This document shows positions 1 through 9,009 of a stretch of 64,000 nucleotides of DNA, piece by piece (the first letter of the stretch is position 1; every line of letters begins with the position of its first letter). The translations under genes and the position numbers were made by a program. This DNA is from Nanchangia anserum (GTDB lineage Bacteria > Actinomycetota > Actinomycetes > Actinomycetales > Actinomycetaceae). The notes beneath the pieces are model-generated. The model saw only the letters and a program-made list of their open reading frames with translations. It had not been told where the DNA came from and made no database searches. The stretch covers positions 992,001 to 1,056,000 of the forward strand of contig NZ_CP060506.1 of NCBI RefSeq assembly GCF_015240065.1. The letters are read 5' to 3'.

Positions 1-1118
1 AGAAGCACCTGAGCATCGCGTGCCAGGGCGGCGGGATCACACGCGATAAGAACGATGCGCTCAGCGCCGGCCCGGGCAAGCGCGCGAGTCGTCTCCCGCC
101 CCGCGCCCGTGCGCGGAGGATCCATGACGACGAGTCCCGGCCTGCGCGCAATGATCTCGTCTTCGACAAAGCGCCGATCTACGCGAGCCTGGCGGACCTC
201 AACGTTGCCCTGATCGGCAGTGTTGGCGCGCGCCTGCGCGCAGGCACCCCCGGCACCCTCGACGGCAAAGACGGCGGCGCTTTCGCGCGCGAGGACGCGG
301 GTGAATAGTCCCGACCCGCAATAGAGCTCGGCAACGCTGGCGTCGCCCCGGCCAGCGACCGCGCGGGCAACAGCCTCGTGCAGGACGCCTGCACCCTCGC
401 GATGAGCTTGCCAAAAATCGTCGGCACGGACCTCATAGGTATCCTCACCCGCTGTCACTGACAGGATCGGGTCGGCGACGACCTCACCGGCTGCATCGTG
501 CCACGTGCGATCGATCCGGATGTACCCGCCCCAGGCGCGAATGCGCTGGCCGGGCTTCCACCGCGACCGCCACGGCGAGTCACCACCGAGCAGGCCGAGC
601 TCGGCGATATCGGGGCTCGCCAGCGGCATATCGGTAAGCGCGACGACACGCTGGCTTCCCGGCACGTGCATGCCGGCGAGTCCCCTCTCATCCACGGTGA
701 ATTCGACGCGGGTGCGCCACCCGAGGCCGTCGCGCTCGGCATCGCCCGGTGCCGCGTGGACCATAACCGGACCCGCCTCGTCGGCAAGTTCGCGCGACCC
801 CAATCGCTCCAGTGCATCAGCAATCACCGCTGCCTTCCAGCGGCGCCCGCCCGCCAGGCTGACGTGGCCGAGATCGGCCCCGCCCACGCCGCTACGCTCG
901 GCCTGCGGCCACACGTGATCGCGCCGATCGGGTGACGCTTCATCGATGGCGCACGCTCGCGCCCAGACGACCCGGCCTTTGCGTCGGATCACCTGAGCGC
1001 TCAGCCGCTCACCGGCGATGGCGCCCGCGACGAAGACCGTCGCCCCGTCGATGAAAGCCAGCCCGTAGCCACCGTGGACCGGCTTGAGAATGCGTAGGTT
1101 GTCGAGAACCTCACTCAT
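1..1118 (-). CDS. TrmA/RumA-type RNA uracil-5-methyltransferase (3' end missing)
   Basis: This is a class I SAM-dependent methyltransferase that makes 5-methyluridine in tRNA or rRNA. The gene starts at the ATG at 1118 and runs off the left edge after about 372 codons. An N-terminal TRAM-like domain (residues 1-60) is followed by the methyltransferase fold. Near the visible end are the family motifs DPPRTG and ACDPAALARD, the latter holding the catalytic Cys. The Fe-S cysteine cluster of E. coli RumA is not evident. The start overlaps the upstream transporter stop by 4 bp (ATGA), so translation is probably coupled. The position beside a KimA-type permease and trkA genes matches, from memory, Rv2689c in M. 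tuberculosis. Substrate is not predictable. Confidence 0.88.
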   Translation of the reverse strand, partial: MSEVLDNLRILKPVHGGYGLAFIDGATVFVAGAIAGERLSAQVIRRKGRVVWARACAIDEASPDRRDHVWPQAERSGVGGADLGHVSLAGGRRWKAAVIADALERLGSRELADEAGPVMVHAAPGDAERDGLGWRTRVEFTVDERGLAGMHVPGSQRVVALTDMPLASPDIAELGLLGGDSPWRSRWKPGQRIRAWGGYIRIDRTWHDAAGEVVADPILSVTAGEDTYEVRADDFWQAHREGAGVLHEAVARAVAGRGDASVAELYCGSGLFTRVLARESAAVFAVEGAGGACAQARANTADQGNVEVRQARVDRRFVEDEIIARRPGLVVMDPPRTGAGRETTRALARAGAERIVLIACDPAALARDAQVL

Positions 1119-3187
1119 CGACCGTGTTCCCATCGCGGGTCAACCGGTTCACGCGCGCCCAGCGGGCGCAGCGGACGCGAGGGCAGCTCCCCGCCACTCC
1201 ACAACGGATCGCGATCCTCGGGCGCGACCGTCGCCGCGCTCGGCAGCCCGCGGTGGAGCTTATAGGGCACGAGGACCACGACGACGCCGGGAACGCGCTG
1301 AAGCTCGCGGCGCAATTTCGCTGCCGAATGATTGTGCAACAGGTGTTCAAACGAGTGATGCAGCAGGAAGTAGGGGATGTAGACAACGGTGATGTCGCGC
1401 GGAGAGCGGTTGTGCAGAGAACGCACGTGAGTGACGACGGGACCCGTGATGTCGCGGAAGGGCGAATCAAGAACGGTGAGCGCGACGTCCGTCCCCGACT
1501 CCTCCCACTGCGTAAGCAGGCGTTGGGCATCCCCCGGTTCGATCTCGACCGTGACGAGCTGGAGAGCCGAGGGATTCGTCGCCCTCGCATACGCGATGGC
1601 GCGCATTGCCGGACGATCGAGCTTCGAGACGAGGACGAGAGCGCGCACCCGCGACGGCAACACGTGTTCGGTGTCCCAGTCCTCGACAACCATCTGCTGC
1701 GACGTCACGGCATAGTGGCGGTGGATGCCGAGCATGAGGACGAAGACGATGGCCATGAGCAGCAGGGTCAGCCACGCTCCGTGCGTGAACTTCGTGATCG
1801 TCACGACGATGAGGACGAGGCCGGTGCACACCAGCCCGATGGAGTTGATGAGACGCGAGCGGCGAATTCGACGCCGTTTCGCGGCATCGACACACACGCG
1901 CAGCTCTCGATTCCAGTGGCGGATCATGCCCAGCTGCGACGTCGTGAACGAGATAAAGACGCCGACGATGTACATCTGGATGAGTCGGGTCACCTCGGCG
2001 TCGAAGACGACGATGAGGACGCCGGCAGCAGCGGCGAGAACGACGATGCCGTTGGAATAGGACAGTCGATCCCCGCGGTTGTACAGCTGGATTGGCAGGA
2101 ACCGGTCGCGCGAGAGGACGCTGGCCAGCTGCGGGAAGCCGTTGAAGGCGGTGTTCGCCGCGAGGACGAGGATGAGTCCGGTCACCACCGTCACGAGGAA
2201 GAACAGCGGCTTCGCGTCGGCAAAAATCGTTGCCGCCAACTGACCGATGACGGGATCGGTCGTCACCCCGTCGACGACCCGCCCTGCTTCGCGCAGCTGG
2301 TGTGAACCGGGTTCGACGATTTTGACCCCCGTCGCGCGGGCGAGATGAAGGATGGAAAACAGCATGAGCGCCGAAATGGTGCCCAGCAGCGCGAGCGTCG
2401 TCGCCGCGTTGCGCGACTTCGGTTTCGTCAACGCCGGGACACCGTTCGAGATCGCCTCAACGCCGGTCAGCGCCGCACACCCGGAAGAAAAAGCCCGCAG
2501 CACGAGGAAGAAGCCGGCGATGCCGATCAGCCCGGTCTCGTAGCCCGGGGCCGCGGCCAGCTCGTAGTGGGCGCTCGGCGCGCGTCCGAGCGTCCCCATT
2601 GCCTGCTGAACCAGTCCGGTGACCGCCATGAGGCCGACGGCACCCATATAGATGTAGGTGGGGATGGCGAACGCCGTGCCCGATTCACGCATGCCTCGCA
2701 GATTCAACAGGGCGAGGATGGTGATGACACACAGCGATATAACGACCTCGTACCCGGCCAACATCGGCAGCGCGGTCGACAGATACCGCGCCCCCGAGGA
2801 CACCGAGACCGCCACGGTGAGGATGTAATCCATGAGCAGTGCCGAAGCGACCCCAAGCCCGGCCTTGGCGCCGAGGTTATGTTTGGCCACTTCGTAGTCG
2901 CCGCCACCCGAGGGGTAGGCGTGAACCGTTTGGCGATACGACAACACGACGACGGTGAGGATGCCCAGCACGCCCACGCCGACCCACAGGGAGATGCCCG
3001 ATGCGGCCACCCCGGCGAGCCCCAGCGTGAGGATCACCTCGTCGGGGGCATAGGCCACCGAGGATAGTGCGTCGGAGGCGAAAACGGGGAGGGCGATGCG
3101 CTTGGGCAAGAGCGTGCGTCCCATCGCCCGAGTCGGCATGGGGCGGCCCAATAACACGCGTTTGAGGCCGGGAACGATTGACGTCAC
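1115..3187 (-). CDS. kimA: KimA-family potassium importer (APC superfamily)
   Basis: A predicted 690-residue membrane protein with about 12 TM helices and a soluble C-terminal domain of about 200 residues. It was first read as an amino acid permease. The segments SDALSSVAY, DYILTVAVS, LTGVEAISN and LILVLAANT match the B. subtilis K+ importer KimA (YdaO) closely, as I recall that sequence. KimA is a high-affinity K+/H+ symporter inhibited by c-di-AMP. The GTG start at 3187 is preferred because the N-terminus KRVLLGRP then aligns with KimA and a CATGAT -10 lies 6 nt upstream. Longer reading-frame starts would run into the divergent trkA. The two divergent TrkA/RCK proteins support a potassium role. 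The substrate is inferred. Confidence 0.8.
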   Translation of the reverse strand: MTSIVPGLKRVLLGRPMPTRAMGRTLLPKRIALPVFASDALSSVAYAPDEVILTLGLAGVAASGISLWVGVGVLGILTVVVLSYRQTVHAYPSGGGDYEVAKHNLGAKAGLGVASALLMDYILTVAVSVSSGARYLSTALPMLAGYEVVISLCVITILALLNLRGMRESGTAFAIPTYIYMGAVGLMAVTGLVQQAMGTLGRAPSAHYELAAAPGYETGLIGIAGFFLVLRAFSSGCAALTGVEAISNGVPALTKPKSRNAATTLALLGTISALMLFSILHLARATGVKIVEPGSHQLREAGRVVDGVTTDPVIGQLAATIFADAKPLFFLVTVVTGLILVLAANTAFNGFPQLASVLSRDRFLPIQLYNRGDRLSYSNGIVVLAAAAGVLIVVFDAEVTRLIQMYIVGVFISFTTSQLGMIRHWNRELRVCVDAAKRRRIRRSRLINSIGLVCTGLVLIVVTITKFTHGAWLTLLLMAIVFVLMLGIHRHYAVTSQQMVVEDWDTEHVLPSRVRALVLVSKLDRPAMRAIAYARATNPSALQLVTVEIEPGDAQRLLTQWEESGTDVALTVLDSPFRDITGPVVTHVRSLHNRSPRDITVVYIPYFLLHHSFEHLLHNHSAAKLRRELQRVPGVVVVLVPYKLHRGLPSAATVAPEDRDPLWSGGELPSRPLRPLGAREPVDPRWEHGR

Positions 3188-3245
3188 AACCTCATCATGC
3201 CACTCACGCCAAGTGCGACCGCAGCCGGTGAGGTAGCGTGACAGT
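3188..3245. promoter_or_regulatory. Divergent leaderless promoters for kimA and trkA
   Basis: This 58-bp gap holds CATGAT (minus strand, 3194-3199) 6 nt before the kimA GTG and TAGCGT (plus strand, 3234-3239) 6 nt before the trkA ATG. Neither start needs a Shine-Dalgarno sequence under this reading. The shared gap suggests joint control. Confidence 0.55.
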
Positions 3246-3911
3246 ATGCATTTTGTCGTCATGGGTTCGGGCCGCGTGGGTTCCACGGTGGCGGCCGCCC
3301 TCGATGAGCGCGGCCATTCCGTCGCCGTCATCGACATCAATTCCGCCGCATTTCGCAAGCTTCCCGAGGATTTCTCGGGACAGAGGATCAAGGGCATCGG
3401 CTTCGATAGGGCCGTGCTGCGCAAAGCGGGGATCGAGGACGCCTACGGGTTCGCCGCCGTCTCCAGCGGTGACAATACGAACATCGTTGCCGCGCGCGTT
3501 GCCCGCGAGACGTTTGGCGTTCGCCACGTCGTCGCCCGCATCCTCGATCCGCGCCGCGCCGAGGTCTACGAGCGCCTCGGCGTGCGCACCATCGGCGCGG
3601 CAACGTGGACGAGCGCCCAGATCATCGATCAGATCTTGCCCGATCAGGCGCGCACGCTCCATACGGACCCCGATTCGGGAATCTCCATCATCAAGATCCG
3701 CCCGCACGCCGGCTGGGTCGGAGTGAGTTTTGCCTCGCTCACCGAGCGCCTGGAGATCTCAATTGCCTACATCGTTCGTGCGGGGCATCCCGTCCTCGAT
3801 GTCCACGGCGGCGTTGTCCAGTCCGACGACACCGTCTACGTCGCCTGTGAGCGCTCGCGCGTCGCCGACGTGCGCTACGCCCTCGGTCGGGCCCCGGGTC
3901 AGGAGGACTAG
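3246..3911 (+). CDS. trkA: TrkA/RCK potassium-channel regulatory subunit 1 (CeoB-like)
   Basis: A 221-residue soluble protein with an N-terminal RCK_N Rossmann domain and a C-terminal TrkA_C domain (about residues 140-221). The nucleotide loop GSGRVG is at residues 7-12, with the acidic NAD-binding residue Asp30. Such subunits bind nucleotides and gate a membrane K+ transporter. It lies 3 bp upstream of a second TrkA and divergent from a KimA-type importer. No TrkH/TrkG channel is seen in the window. The pair corresponds to mycobacterial ceoB/ceoC by position and size. Confidence 0.9.
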   Translation: MHFVVMGSGRVGSTVAAALDERGHSVAVIDINSAAFRKLPEDFSGQRIKGIGFDRAVLRKAGIEDAYGFAAVSSGDNTNIVAARVARETFGVRHVVARILDPRRAEVYERLGVRTIGAATWTSAQIIDQILPDQARTLHTDPDSGISIIKIRPHAGWVGVSFASLTERLEISIAYIVRAGHPVLDVHGGVVQSDDTVYVACERSRVADVRYALGRAPGQED

Positions 3912-3914
3912 GTC

Positions 3915-4616
3915 ATGTACATCATCATCGTTGGAGCCGGCTCTGTCGGTCGCTCAATCGCTCGCGAACTGTTGTCCTACGGCCACGAGGTCGCTCTCAT
4001 CGATCAGGCGGCCCAGAAGTTGCAGGTGGCCAAGCTTGCCGACGCCGACTGGCTGCTGGCCGATGCCTGTGACCCGCAGACGCTGCACCAGGCCGAGGCC
4101 CGCCGTGCCGACGTCGTTGTCGCCGCCACCGGTGACGACAAGGTCAACCTCGTCGTGTCGCTGCTGTCGAAGACGGAGTTTGCCGTGCCACGCACCGTCG
4201 CGCGCGTGAATAATCCGACGAACGAGTGGATGTTCGACGACACGTGGGGCGTCGATATTCCCGTCTCGACCCCGCGCATCATGACGTCGCTGGTCGAGGA
4301 GGTCGTCGCCGAGGGCACGCCGGTGCACCTGTTCCGCTTCCACGGCTCGGGGACATCGCTGTATTCGGTTACCGTTCCCGACGGCTCGCCCGCCACGGGT
4401 CGACGCCTATCCGACCTGCAGCTGCCCGTCCAGACGGCTCTCGTCGCCATTTTGCGCGACACCCACCCGTTCACGCCCGGCATCGACTCGACGATCGAGA
4501 TCGGCGACGAACTGCTGCTGCTCATCCCCACCCAGGCCGACGCCGCGCTCACGGCGCTGCGTGAGATCTTCGATACCCCGGCGCCCGAGCCCGAGGATCT
4601 GGCCCAGGAGGACTAG
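3915..4616 (+). CDS. trkA: TrkA/RCK potassium-channel regulatory subunit 2 (CeoC-like)
   Basis: A 233-residue RCK protein: GAGSVG loop at residues 7-12, Asp30, then a TrkA_C domain and an acidic tail (EPEDLAQED). It starts 3 bp after the first trkA stop, so the two are co-translated and probably form a hetero-oligomeric ring. Its last codons overlap by 4 bp with the stop of the convergent DUF3159 gene. The membrane partner is most simply the adjacent KimA-like importer, which is an inference from position. Confidence 0.9.
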   Translation: MYIIIVGAGSVGRSIARELLSYGHEVALIDQAAQKLQVAKLADADWLLADACDPQTLHQAEARRADVVVAATGDDKVNLVVSLLSKTEFAVPRTVARVNNPTNEWMFDDTWGVDIPVSTPRIMTSLVEEVVAEGTPVHLFRFHGSGTSLYSVTVPDGSPATGRRLSDLQLPVQTALVAILRDTHPFTPGIDSTIEIGDELLLLIPTQADAALTALREIFDTPAPEPEDLAQED

Positions 4617-5292
4617 TCGCGGCTGTTGCCCGCCTCCGGGTCAGCCGGTTCGGAGGCGGGAGCGGCCGGAATGTGCCCGGCCAGCAGTGCCCACGTCAGG
4701 TAGGCCGCAAGCGCAAATAACGGCAGGCCCATGGCGAGCTTCGCCGCCCCGAGCGCCGTGCCCATGTTGGCGAGATAAAGCGGGCCCTGCACAGCCAGGC
4801 GCAACGCAAAGAGGCCGACCCAAATGATGCTCGCCCATCGTGAGCGGCGAACGAAGTCGCGATGCTCGCTGCGCCAGTTCGGCCCCAGGCCGCGACCGAT
4901 CGCGATCGCCCACCCGACGATGTTTCGCCGAGCCAGGATGCTCGCGGCGATGAGGACGCCGTAGACGATGTCGATGATGAGCCCGAAGGCAAAGAAGTTG
5001 GCGGATGTCCCGCTCTGCCACGCCCACACCGCGCGCCGATGACGACGCCGGCGAGTCCCCCGCCCAGCGGGCGCAGCGACTGGCGCTGAACGAGGCGAAT
5101 GACCATGGCGACGACGACGCAGGCCAGCGCCGCGACGACGGCGATGTCGAGGCGCGGGCTGAGCAGCGTCGCCACGATAAAGACGACCATCGGCGCGCTC
5201 GACTCGAACACTCCTCGCCAACCGCCGACGGCGTCGGCAAACGAGAACGCGTCGGCCTCGGCGCTAGCCCACGGCGAGGGCGTCGATGTCAT
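4613..5292 (-). pseudogene. DUF3159 membrane protein, frameshifted
   Basis: Actinobacterial DUF3159 integral membrane protein, matching Rv2693c by order; function unknown. The N-terminal part (MTSTPSPWASAEADAF, then TM helices) is read from ATG 5292. The C-terminal part, beginning VWAWQSGTSANFFAFG and containing further TM helices, is in another frame. Joining them needs one extra base near 5029-5036 (GGCGCGCGG on the minus strand). The joined product would be about 226 residues. Its start overlaps the upstream OB-fold gene by 4 bp (ATGA). With both halves well preserved, a sequence error is more likely than decay. Confidence 0.75.
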
Positions 5293-5642
5293 GGCGTGAT
5301 GACCTCGTAGGCGGGGTTGTAGATGCACGTCACGCCGCCGCGCTCGGCGACGACGCCCGACGCGATGACGTTGAGGCCCGGGCGGATGCCCTCGACGCGC
5401 GATTGGCCCAACCAGATGAGATCGATCGTTCCCGTCCCGTCCCACAGGGTCGCCTTAAAGGACCCTCCGGCGCCAGGTGCCGGGTAGGTCAGTGCCCGCA
5501 GCACTCCGCACACGCGCACCCGGCTTCGCAGCTGCACGTCTCTGACGGGCACGGCATCGCGCGCCGCGCTCAAGCGCTGCTGCTCCCCGGCGTCGGCCTC
5601 CATGCGGTTGGCCGAGCGGCGAAAGCGTTCTCGAATTCCCAC
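5289..5642 (-). CDS. OB-fold nucleic-acid-binding domain protein
   Basis: A 117-residue protein with one OB-fold (about residues 35-110: LRSRVRVCGVLRALTY through VVAERGGVTCIYNPAYEV). It is the counterpart by position of Rv2694c. The domain resembles the anticodon-binding/RecG-type OB fold. No specific function is established here. It sits in a tight minus-strand cluster: DUF3710 lies 5 bp upstream and DUF3159 overlaps its stop, so the three form one operon. Confidence 0.8.
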   Translation of the reverse strand: MGIRERFRRSANRMEADAGEQQRLSAARDAVPVRDVQLRSRVRVCGVLRALTYPAPGAGGSFKATLWDGTGTIDLIWLGQSRVEGIRPGLNVIASGVVAERGGVTCIYNPAYEVITP

Positions 5643-5647
5643 GCCGC

Positions 5648-6298
5648 TCAGCCTTCGGTACCGTCAGCGACGTTTTGGGGCGGGGACAGGGCGATCGTGT
5701 CGCCGGGAGCGAGGAATTCCTCGCCGCGGCGAACGACGCAACCGCGAACGACGTCGCTCAGGCACTCCCGCGCCGCCTCGTCAGTGGCGGCCGCCCCGCG
5801 GTAGATCACGCGCATGAGCCATCCGCGTCCCTGGTAGGCCTCGGCCAACATCGGCATGGCTCCCTGCTCGCTCTGGGGCTCGGCCGTCATGCGGGTGATG
5901 TCGGCGTCTAAGACGATCTCGTGCGGAATGTCTTGGGCCGCCAACGCCTCGGCGAATTCCTCGACCATCCCGGCCCACAGCCCGCCCGACCGTTTCGTGG
6001 CGACGAGCGAAATCTGCATCTGCGAGGCCGCGACGACGATTTCGAGGGCACCTATGCGCTGCTGGTCGGCGGGATCGGGGACGGGGACGAGCTGCATTCC
6101 CGAGATCGCCGGCAGTTGCAGGGCTCCCAGGTCGAGTCGAGGCCGCTCCTCAATATCGCGATCTGCCGCATCCCAGGGGCCCTGCCCGGTGGGAAGGGCC
6201 CCGGCGAGCGCCACCGCGCGATCGCGGCGGGTCTCGGCGGCCCCACCGGGGTCAGCTGTCGTGACGGGATGGGACGCGCTCCGCCTAAACCAGGCCAC
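5648..6298 (-). CDS. DUF3710 domain protein
   Basis: A 216-residue soluble protein of the actinobacterial DUF3710 family (Rv2696c by order); biochemical function unknown. Recognisable segments are GPWDAADRD, RLDLGALQLPAISGMQ, and the central EIVLDADITRMTAE region. No TM segment or signal peptide is visible. It is the second gene of the cluster with the OB-fold and DUF3159 proteins. In mycobacteria dut lies just upstream of this gene; here dut is absent and DUF4193 follows directly at 16 bp. Confidence 0.82.
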   Translation of the reverse strand: MAWFRRSASHPVTTADPGGAAETRRDRAVALAGALPTGQGPWDAADRDIEERPRLDLGALQLPAISGMQLVPVPDPADQQRIGALEIVVAASQMQISLVATKRSGGLWAGMVEEFAEALAAQDIPHEIVLDADITRMTAEPQSEQGAMPMLAEAYQGRGWLMRVIYRGAAATDEAARECLSDVVRGCVVRRGEEFLAPGDTIALSPPQNVADGTEG

Positions 6299-6314
6299 GG
6301 GTTCTCACCTTCTC

Positions 6315-6620
6315 CTAGTCAGCGCAGTCCGCACACACGGGCTGGCCGTCGTCGGTGTCCGCCAACTGCGAGCGATGGTGGACGAGGAAGCAGATCGAGC
6401 ACGTGAACTCGTCGTCTTGGCGGGGAACGACCTGAACCGACAGCTCCTCGTTCGACAGGTCGGCACCGGGCAGCTCAAACTCCTCGGCAGCTGCATTTTC
6501 CTCATCGCCATCGACCTCGGGCGAGCCGGATGCTTCGGCGCGGCGCGCCTGCAGCTCCTCGAGGGAATCGGACTCGACGTCGTCGTCCTTCTTGCGCGGT
6601 GCGTCGTAATCGGTGGCCAT
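6315..6620 (-). CDS. DUF4193 acidic zinc-ribbon protein
   Basis: A 101-residue protein of the actinobacterial DUF4193 family (Rv2699c-like). The start at 6620 is fixed by the conserved N-terminus MATDYDAPRKK and by AAAGGCGG 6 nt upstream. The middle is acidic and low in complexity. The C-terminus has a CSIC...CADC pair likely to bind zinc. The family often neighbours RNA-polymerase-related genes, and a transcription role is only a suggestion. It probably heads the minus-strand operon with DUF3710, the OB-fold protein and DUF3159. Confidence 0.85.
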   Translation of the reverse strand: MATDYDAPRKKDDDVESDSLEELQARRAEASGSPEVDGDEENAAAEEFELPGADLSNEELSVQVVPRQDDEFTCSICFLVHHRSQLADTDDGQPVCADCAD

Positions 6621-6812
6621 CGTGTCCGCCTTTCTGCGCCTCATGTCCCGTGCGTGCCTAGCCGGCTCCGCAAACACTGTGCGCGGGGATAGTAGCACTT
6701 TGCCGAGGCGTGCGCCACGTTCGCCCGGTTAATCGGCTGAGGCGATAGAGTGGCCAGATACAACCAGTCTCGGCATCCAGTGCTGGCCGGGCCGCAGGAG
6801 GGATACGACGGT

Positions 6813-7784
6813 ATGAAAGACGTGCACGTGCTCGGTGTTCACCCGGACGGTAACCAGCTGATCCTGTCCGATGCCGACGGGGCGCGTTATTCCCTGCAGA
6901 TCACCGATGCGCTGCGCGATGCCTGCAAGGTCACGCCTCCTCTGCGTCCCGTCTCCACCCGCTCCGAGGGCGAGGACCCCAGCCCTCGCGAGATTCAAGA
7001 ACTTATCCGCGCCGGCGCCTCGGCCGAGCAGATCTCGCACGAATTTGGCACGGCAATCGAAAAGATCCGCCGCTACGAGGGTCCCATTCTGGCTGAGCGC
7101 GCCTACGCGGCCCGCCGTGCCCAGGCCCTGCCGATCGGTGTGGAGGCCGATTCGCCTACGCTTGGCGACCTCGTCGTCGACCGCCTGGCCGCGCGCGGGG
7201 TCTCGCCCCACTCCCTGTCGTGGGACGCCCAGCGTTCGGGACACTCCAAGCAGTGGGAGATCCTCGTGCGCTTTGTCCAAAACGCCGAGGAGCACGAGGC
7301 CCATTGGTCGGCCGACTTCGAGGCCCGCCACGTCTCGGCTATCGACGAAGAAGCGGCGTGGCTGACCGAGCGCAGCGCGCCCGCCGGTCGAGATCGCGGC
7401 TACCTGGCATCGCGCCCCAGCCCCGAAATCGGTGCCAGCGAGCAGACAGCCGATCTCGTCGAATCTCTCAACGCCCAACGCGGCATTCGCCAAGAAATCG
7501 ACATGAGCGAATTCGCCGATGACGATACCGAGGCCGAGTCGTCGCCCTCCCCCGTACTCGCGCTGACGCCCACGACGATTCCCGCGCCGGCAAGCCCCAC
7601 CGCCGCGGAGGACCAAGACGACGAGCCCGCCCCGACGACGGGGCCGCTTCCCGGGTTGGAATCGCTGGAGGCCGAGGAACCGGCGACGTCCGAGACGCCG
7701 GCGTCCCATCCCCCACGGCGCTCGCGTCAGCGCCGCTCGGTGCCGTCGTGGGAAGAGATCATGTTCGGTTCCCAGCCCCGCTAG
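6813..7784 (+). CDS. sepH: Septation protein SepH (DUF3071)
   Basis: SepH binds FtsZ and promotes its assembly at the division septum in actinobacteria. The 323-residue product has the conserved N-terminal DUF3071 domain (MKDVHVLGVHPDG to about residue 180). It includes the helix-turn-helix-like stretch with IRAGASAEQISHEFG, then a long acidic Pro-rich disordered tail ending near PSWEEIMFGSQPR, a typical conserved C-terminal patch. The ATG at 6813 has GGAGGG 9 nt upstream and matches family starts. Its stop overlaps the convergent phosphodiesterase gene. Confidence 0.88.
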   Translation: MKDVHVLGVHPDGNQLILSDADGARYSLQITDALRDACKVTPPLRPVSTRSEGEDPSPREIQELIRAGASAEQISHEFGTAIEKIRRYEGPILAERAYAARRAQALPIGVEADSPTLGDLVVDRLAARGVSPHSLSWDAQRSGHSKQWEILVRFVQNAEEHEAHWSADFEARHVSAIDEEAAWLTERSAPAGRDRGYLASRPSPEIGASEQTADLVESLNAQRGIRQEIDMSEFADDDTEAESSPSPVLALTPTTIPAPASPTAAEDQDDEPAPTTGPLPGLESLEAEEPATSETPASHPPRRSRQRRSVPSWEEIMFGSQPR

Positions 7785-8938
7785 CTCAGCTCGACTAGCA
7801 GGGGCACCTCGATTTCCTCGGGGGTCAGCGAACCGTGAATTCCCTTCATGGCCCTCGCCGATGCCGTGTGCACGCGCGAATCCACGACGCTCGCACGCTC
7901 GCGTGACCACACCCAGAAGTCACCGATGAGGTCCGCTCGCGCGATCGGCCCGACATAGGGCGCCAGGTCGCACGCACGCACGATGTCCGCGTGCTCCCCC
8001 AACTCGATGCGCCATCGCTCGGCGATCTCCTCGCTATCGCCGCCACGCACGTGAACGTGCAGCGCTCGCGGCTCGCCCCCCAGCATGACGTCGTCGCGAG
8101 CGAGCGGAGAATCGGCCAGGTCGTAGATCGCGTGCGAATCGGGATTAATCATCCCGTGATCGGAGGTGACGACGAGGAGCGTTTCTGCCGGCAGGCGCGC
8201 GGCGAGTGTCGCGAGGGCGCGGTCGATCTCGTCGAGTTGAGCGAGCCAGTCGGGGCTGTCCCATCCCGCGTGATGTCCAACGTGATCGAGATGCTCGACG
8301 TAGAGGTACGTGAGAGCGGCCTCGCGACAGGCCAACGCCGCGAGGTGGACGCGTTCGTCAAGACTGCGGGCATAACGCAGCTCCAGGCCACCGAGCGCCT
8401 GCAAGGTCAACCCCGACCCGGCGAATTTGGGCGGAACGACGCCGATGCTGCGCACGCCGAGCTCTGCTGCCGTTGCAAAGGCACTCGGCTGCGGATTCCA
8501 GCCCTCGACGGGCAACACCCGCTGCGTCCCGCGCGCGCGGAAGGTGATGAGGCTAAAGGGTCCTGCCGTGGGATCGACGACCTCGTAGCCGAGCATGTTC
8601 GTCTCTCCGGGCCACGCCCCCGTCGTCAGCGTCGTGATGGCCGCCGCCGTCGTCGCCGGCGCACACGTGGGGATGGGACGCGCGCTCTCCCACGCCGAAC
8701 GCACGAACGCGCGCGCATGGGCGAGCCGCTGGCCGACCTGGTGCCAGCCCATGCCATCGATGACGACGAGGACGCACCGGCGTGCCCGGGGCAGCTCGAT
8801 CCCGGCAACGGGGCTGCCGTGTCCCAGCGCGCTGAGGATCGCCGCCATCACGTCGTGGGTTCCCGCCCGCTCACGTCGGCCGTCGCCATCGATGCGCAAA
8901 TCGGCGGGAAGCAACGCGGGCGAAGTCATGGCGTCCAT
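7781..8938 (-). CDS. Alkaline phosphatase superfamily / nucleotide pyrophosphatase-like protein
   Basis: A 385-residue type I phosphodiesterase/nucleotide pyrophosphatase-fold enzyme. Seen in order: VVIDGMGW (first metal-binding Asp), the nucleophile region PTCAPATTAAAITTLTTG with its Thr, YVEHLDHVGHHAG, TSDHGM and a late HGSLTPEE His. These match the bimetallic active site of the superfamily. No signal peptide is clear, so the substrate is unknown. Start candidates are ATG 8938 (used), ATG 8929 and GTG 8953; none has a strong ribosome site. It is divergent from parC and convergent with sepH. Confidence 0.82.
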   Translation of the reverse strand: MDAMTSPALLPADLRIDGDGRRERAGTHDVMAAILSALGHGSPVAGIELPRARRCVLVVIDGMGWHQVGQRLAHARAFVRSAWESARPIPTCAPATTAAAITTLTTGAWPGETNMLGYEVVDPTAGPFSLITFRARGTQRVLPVEGWNPQPSAFATAAELGVRSIGVVPPKFAGSGLTLQALGGLELRYARSLDERVHLAALACREAALTYLYVEHLDHVGHHAGWDSPDWLAQLDEIDRALATLAARLPAETLLVVTSDHGMINPDSHAIYDLADSPLARDDVMLGGEPRALHVHVRGGDSEEIAERWRIELGEHADIVRACDLAPYVGPIARADLIGDFWVWSRERASVVDSRVHTASARAMKGIHGSLTPEEIEVPLLVELS

Positions 8939-8996
8939 TGTCGCACGCAACACCCCTACGCGGGCGAGTCAGTTAGGTGCGGCGATGCCCGATGCA

Positions 8997-9002
8997 GACA
9001 AT
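8997..9002 (+). promoter_or_regulatory. -10 hexamer, leaderless parC
   Basis: GACAAT ends 7 nt before the ATG at 9010, the distance expected for transcription starting at the start codon. Confidence 0.45.
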
Positions 9003-9009
9003 AGAGGCC

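Noticed and set aside
3188..3245. c-di-AMP riboswitch upstream of kimA
   Set aside because: The gap is only 58 bp and the promoter geometry suggests no 5' leader, leaving no room for such an element.
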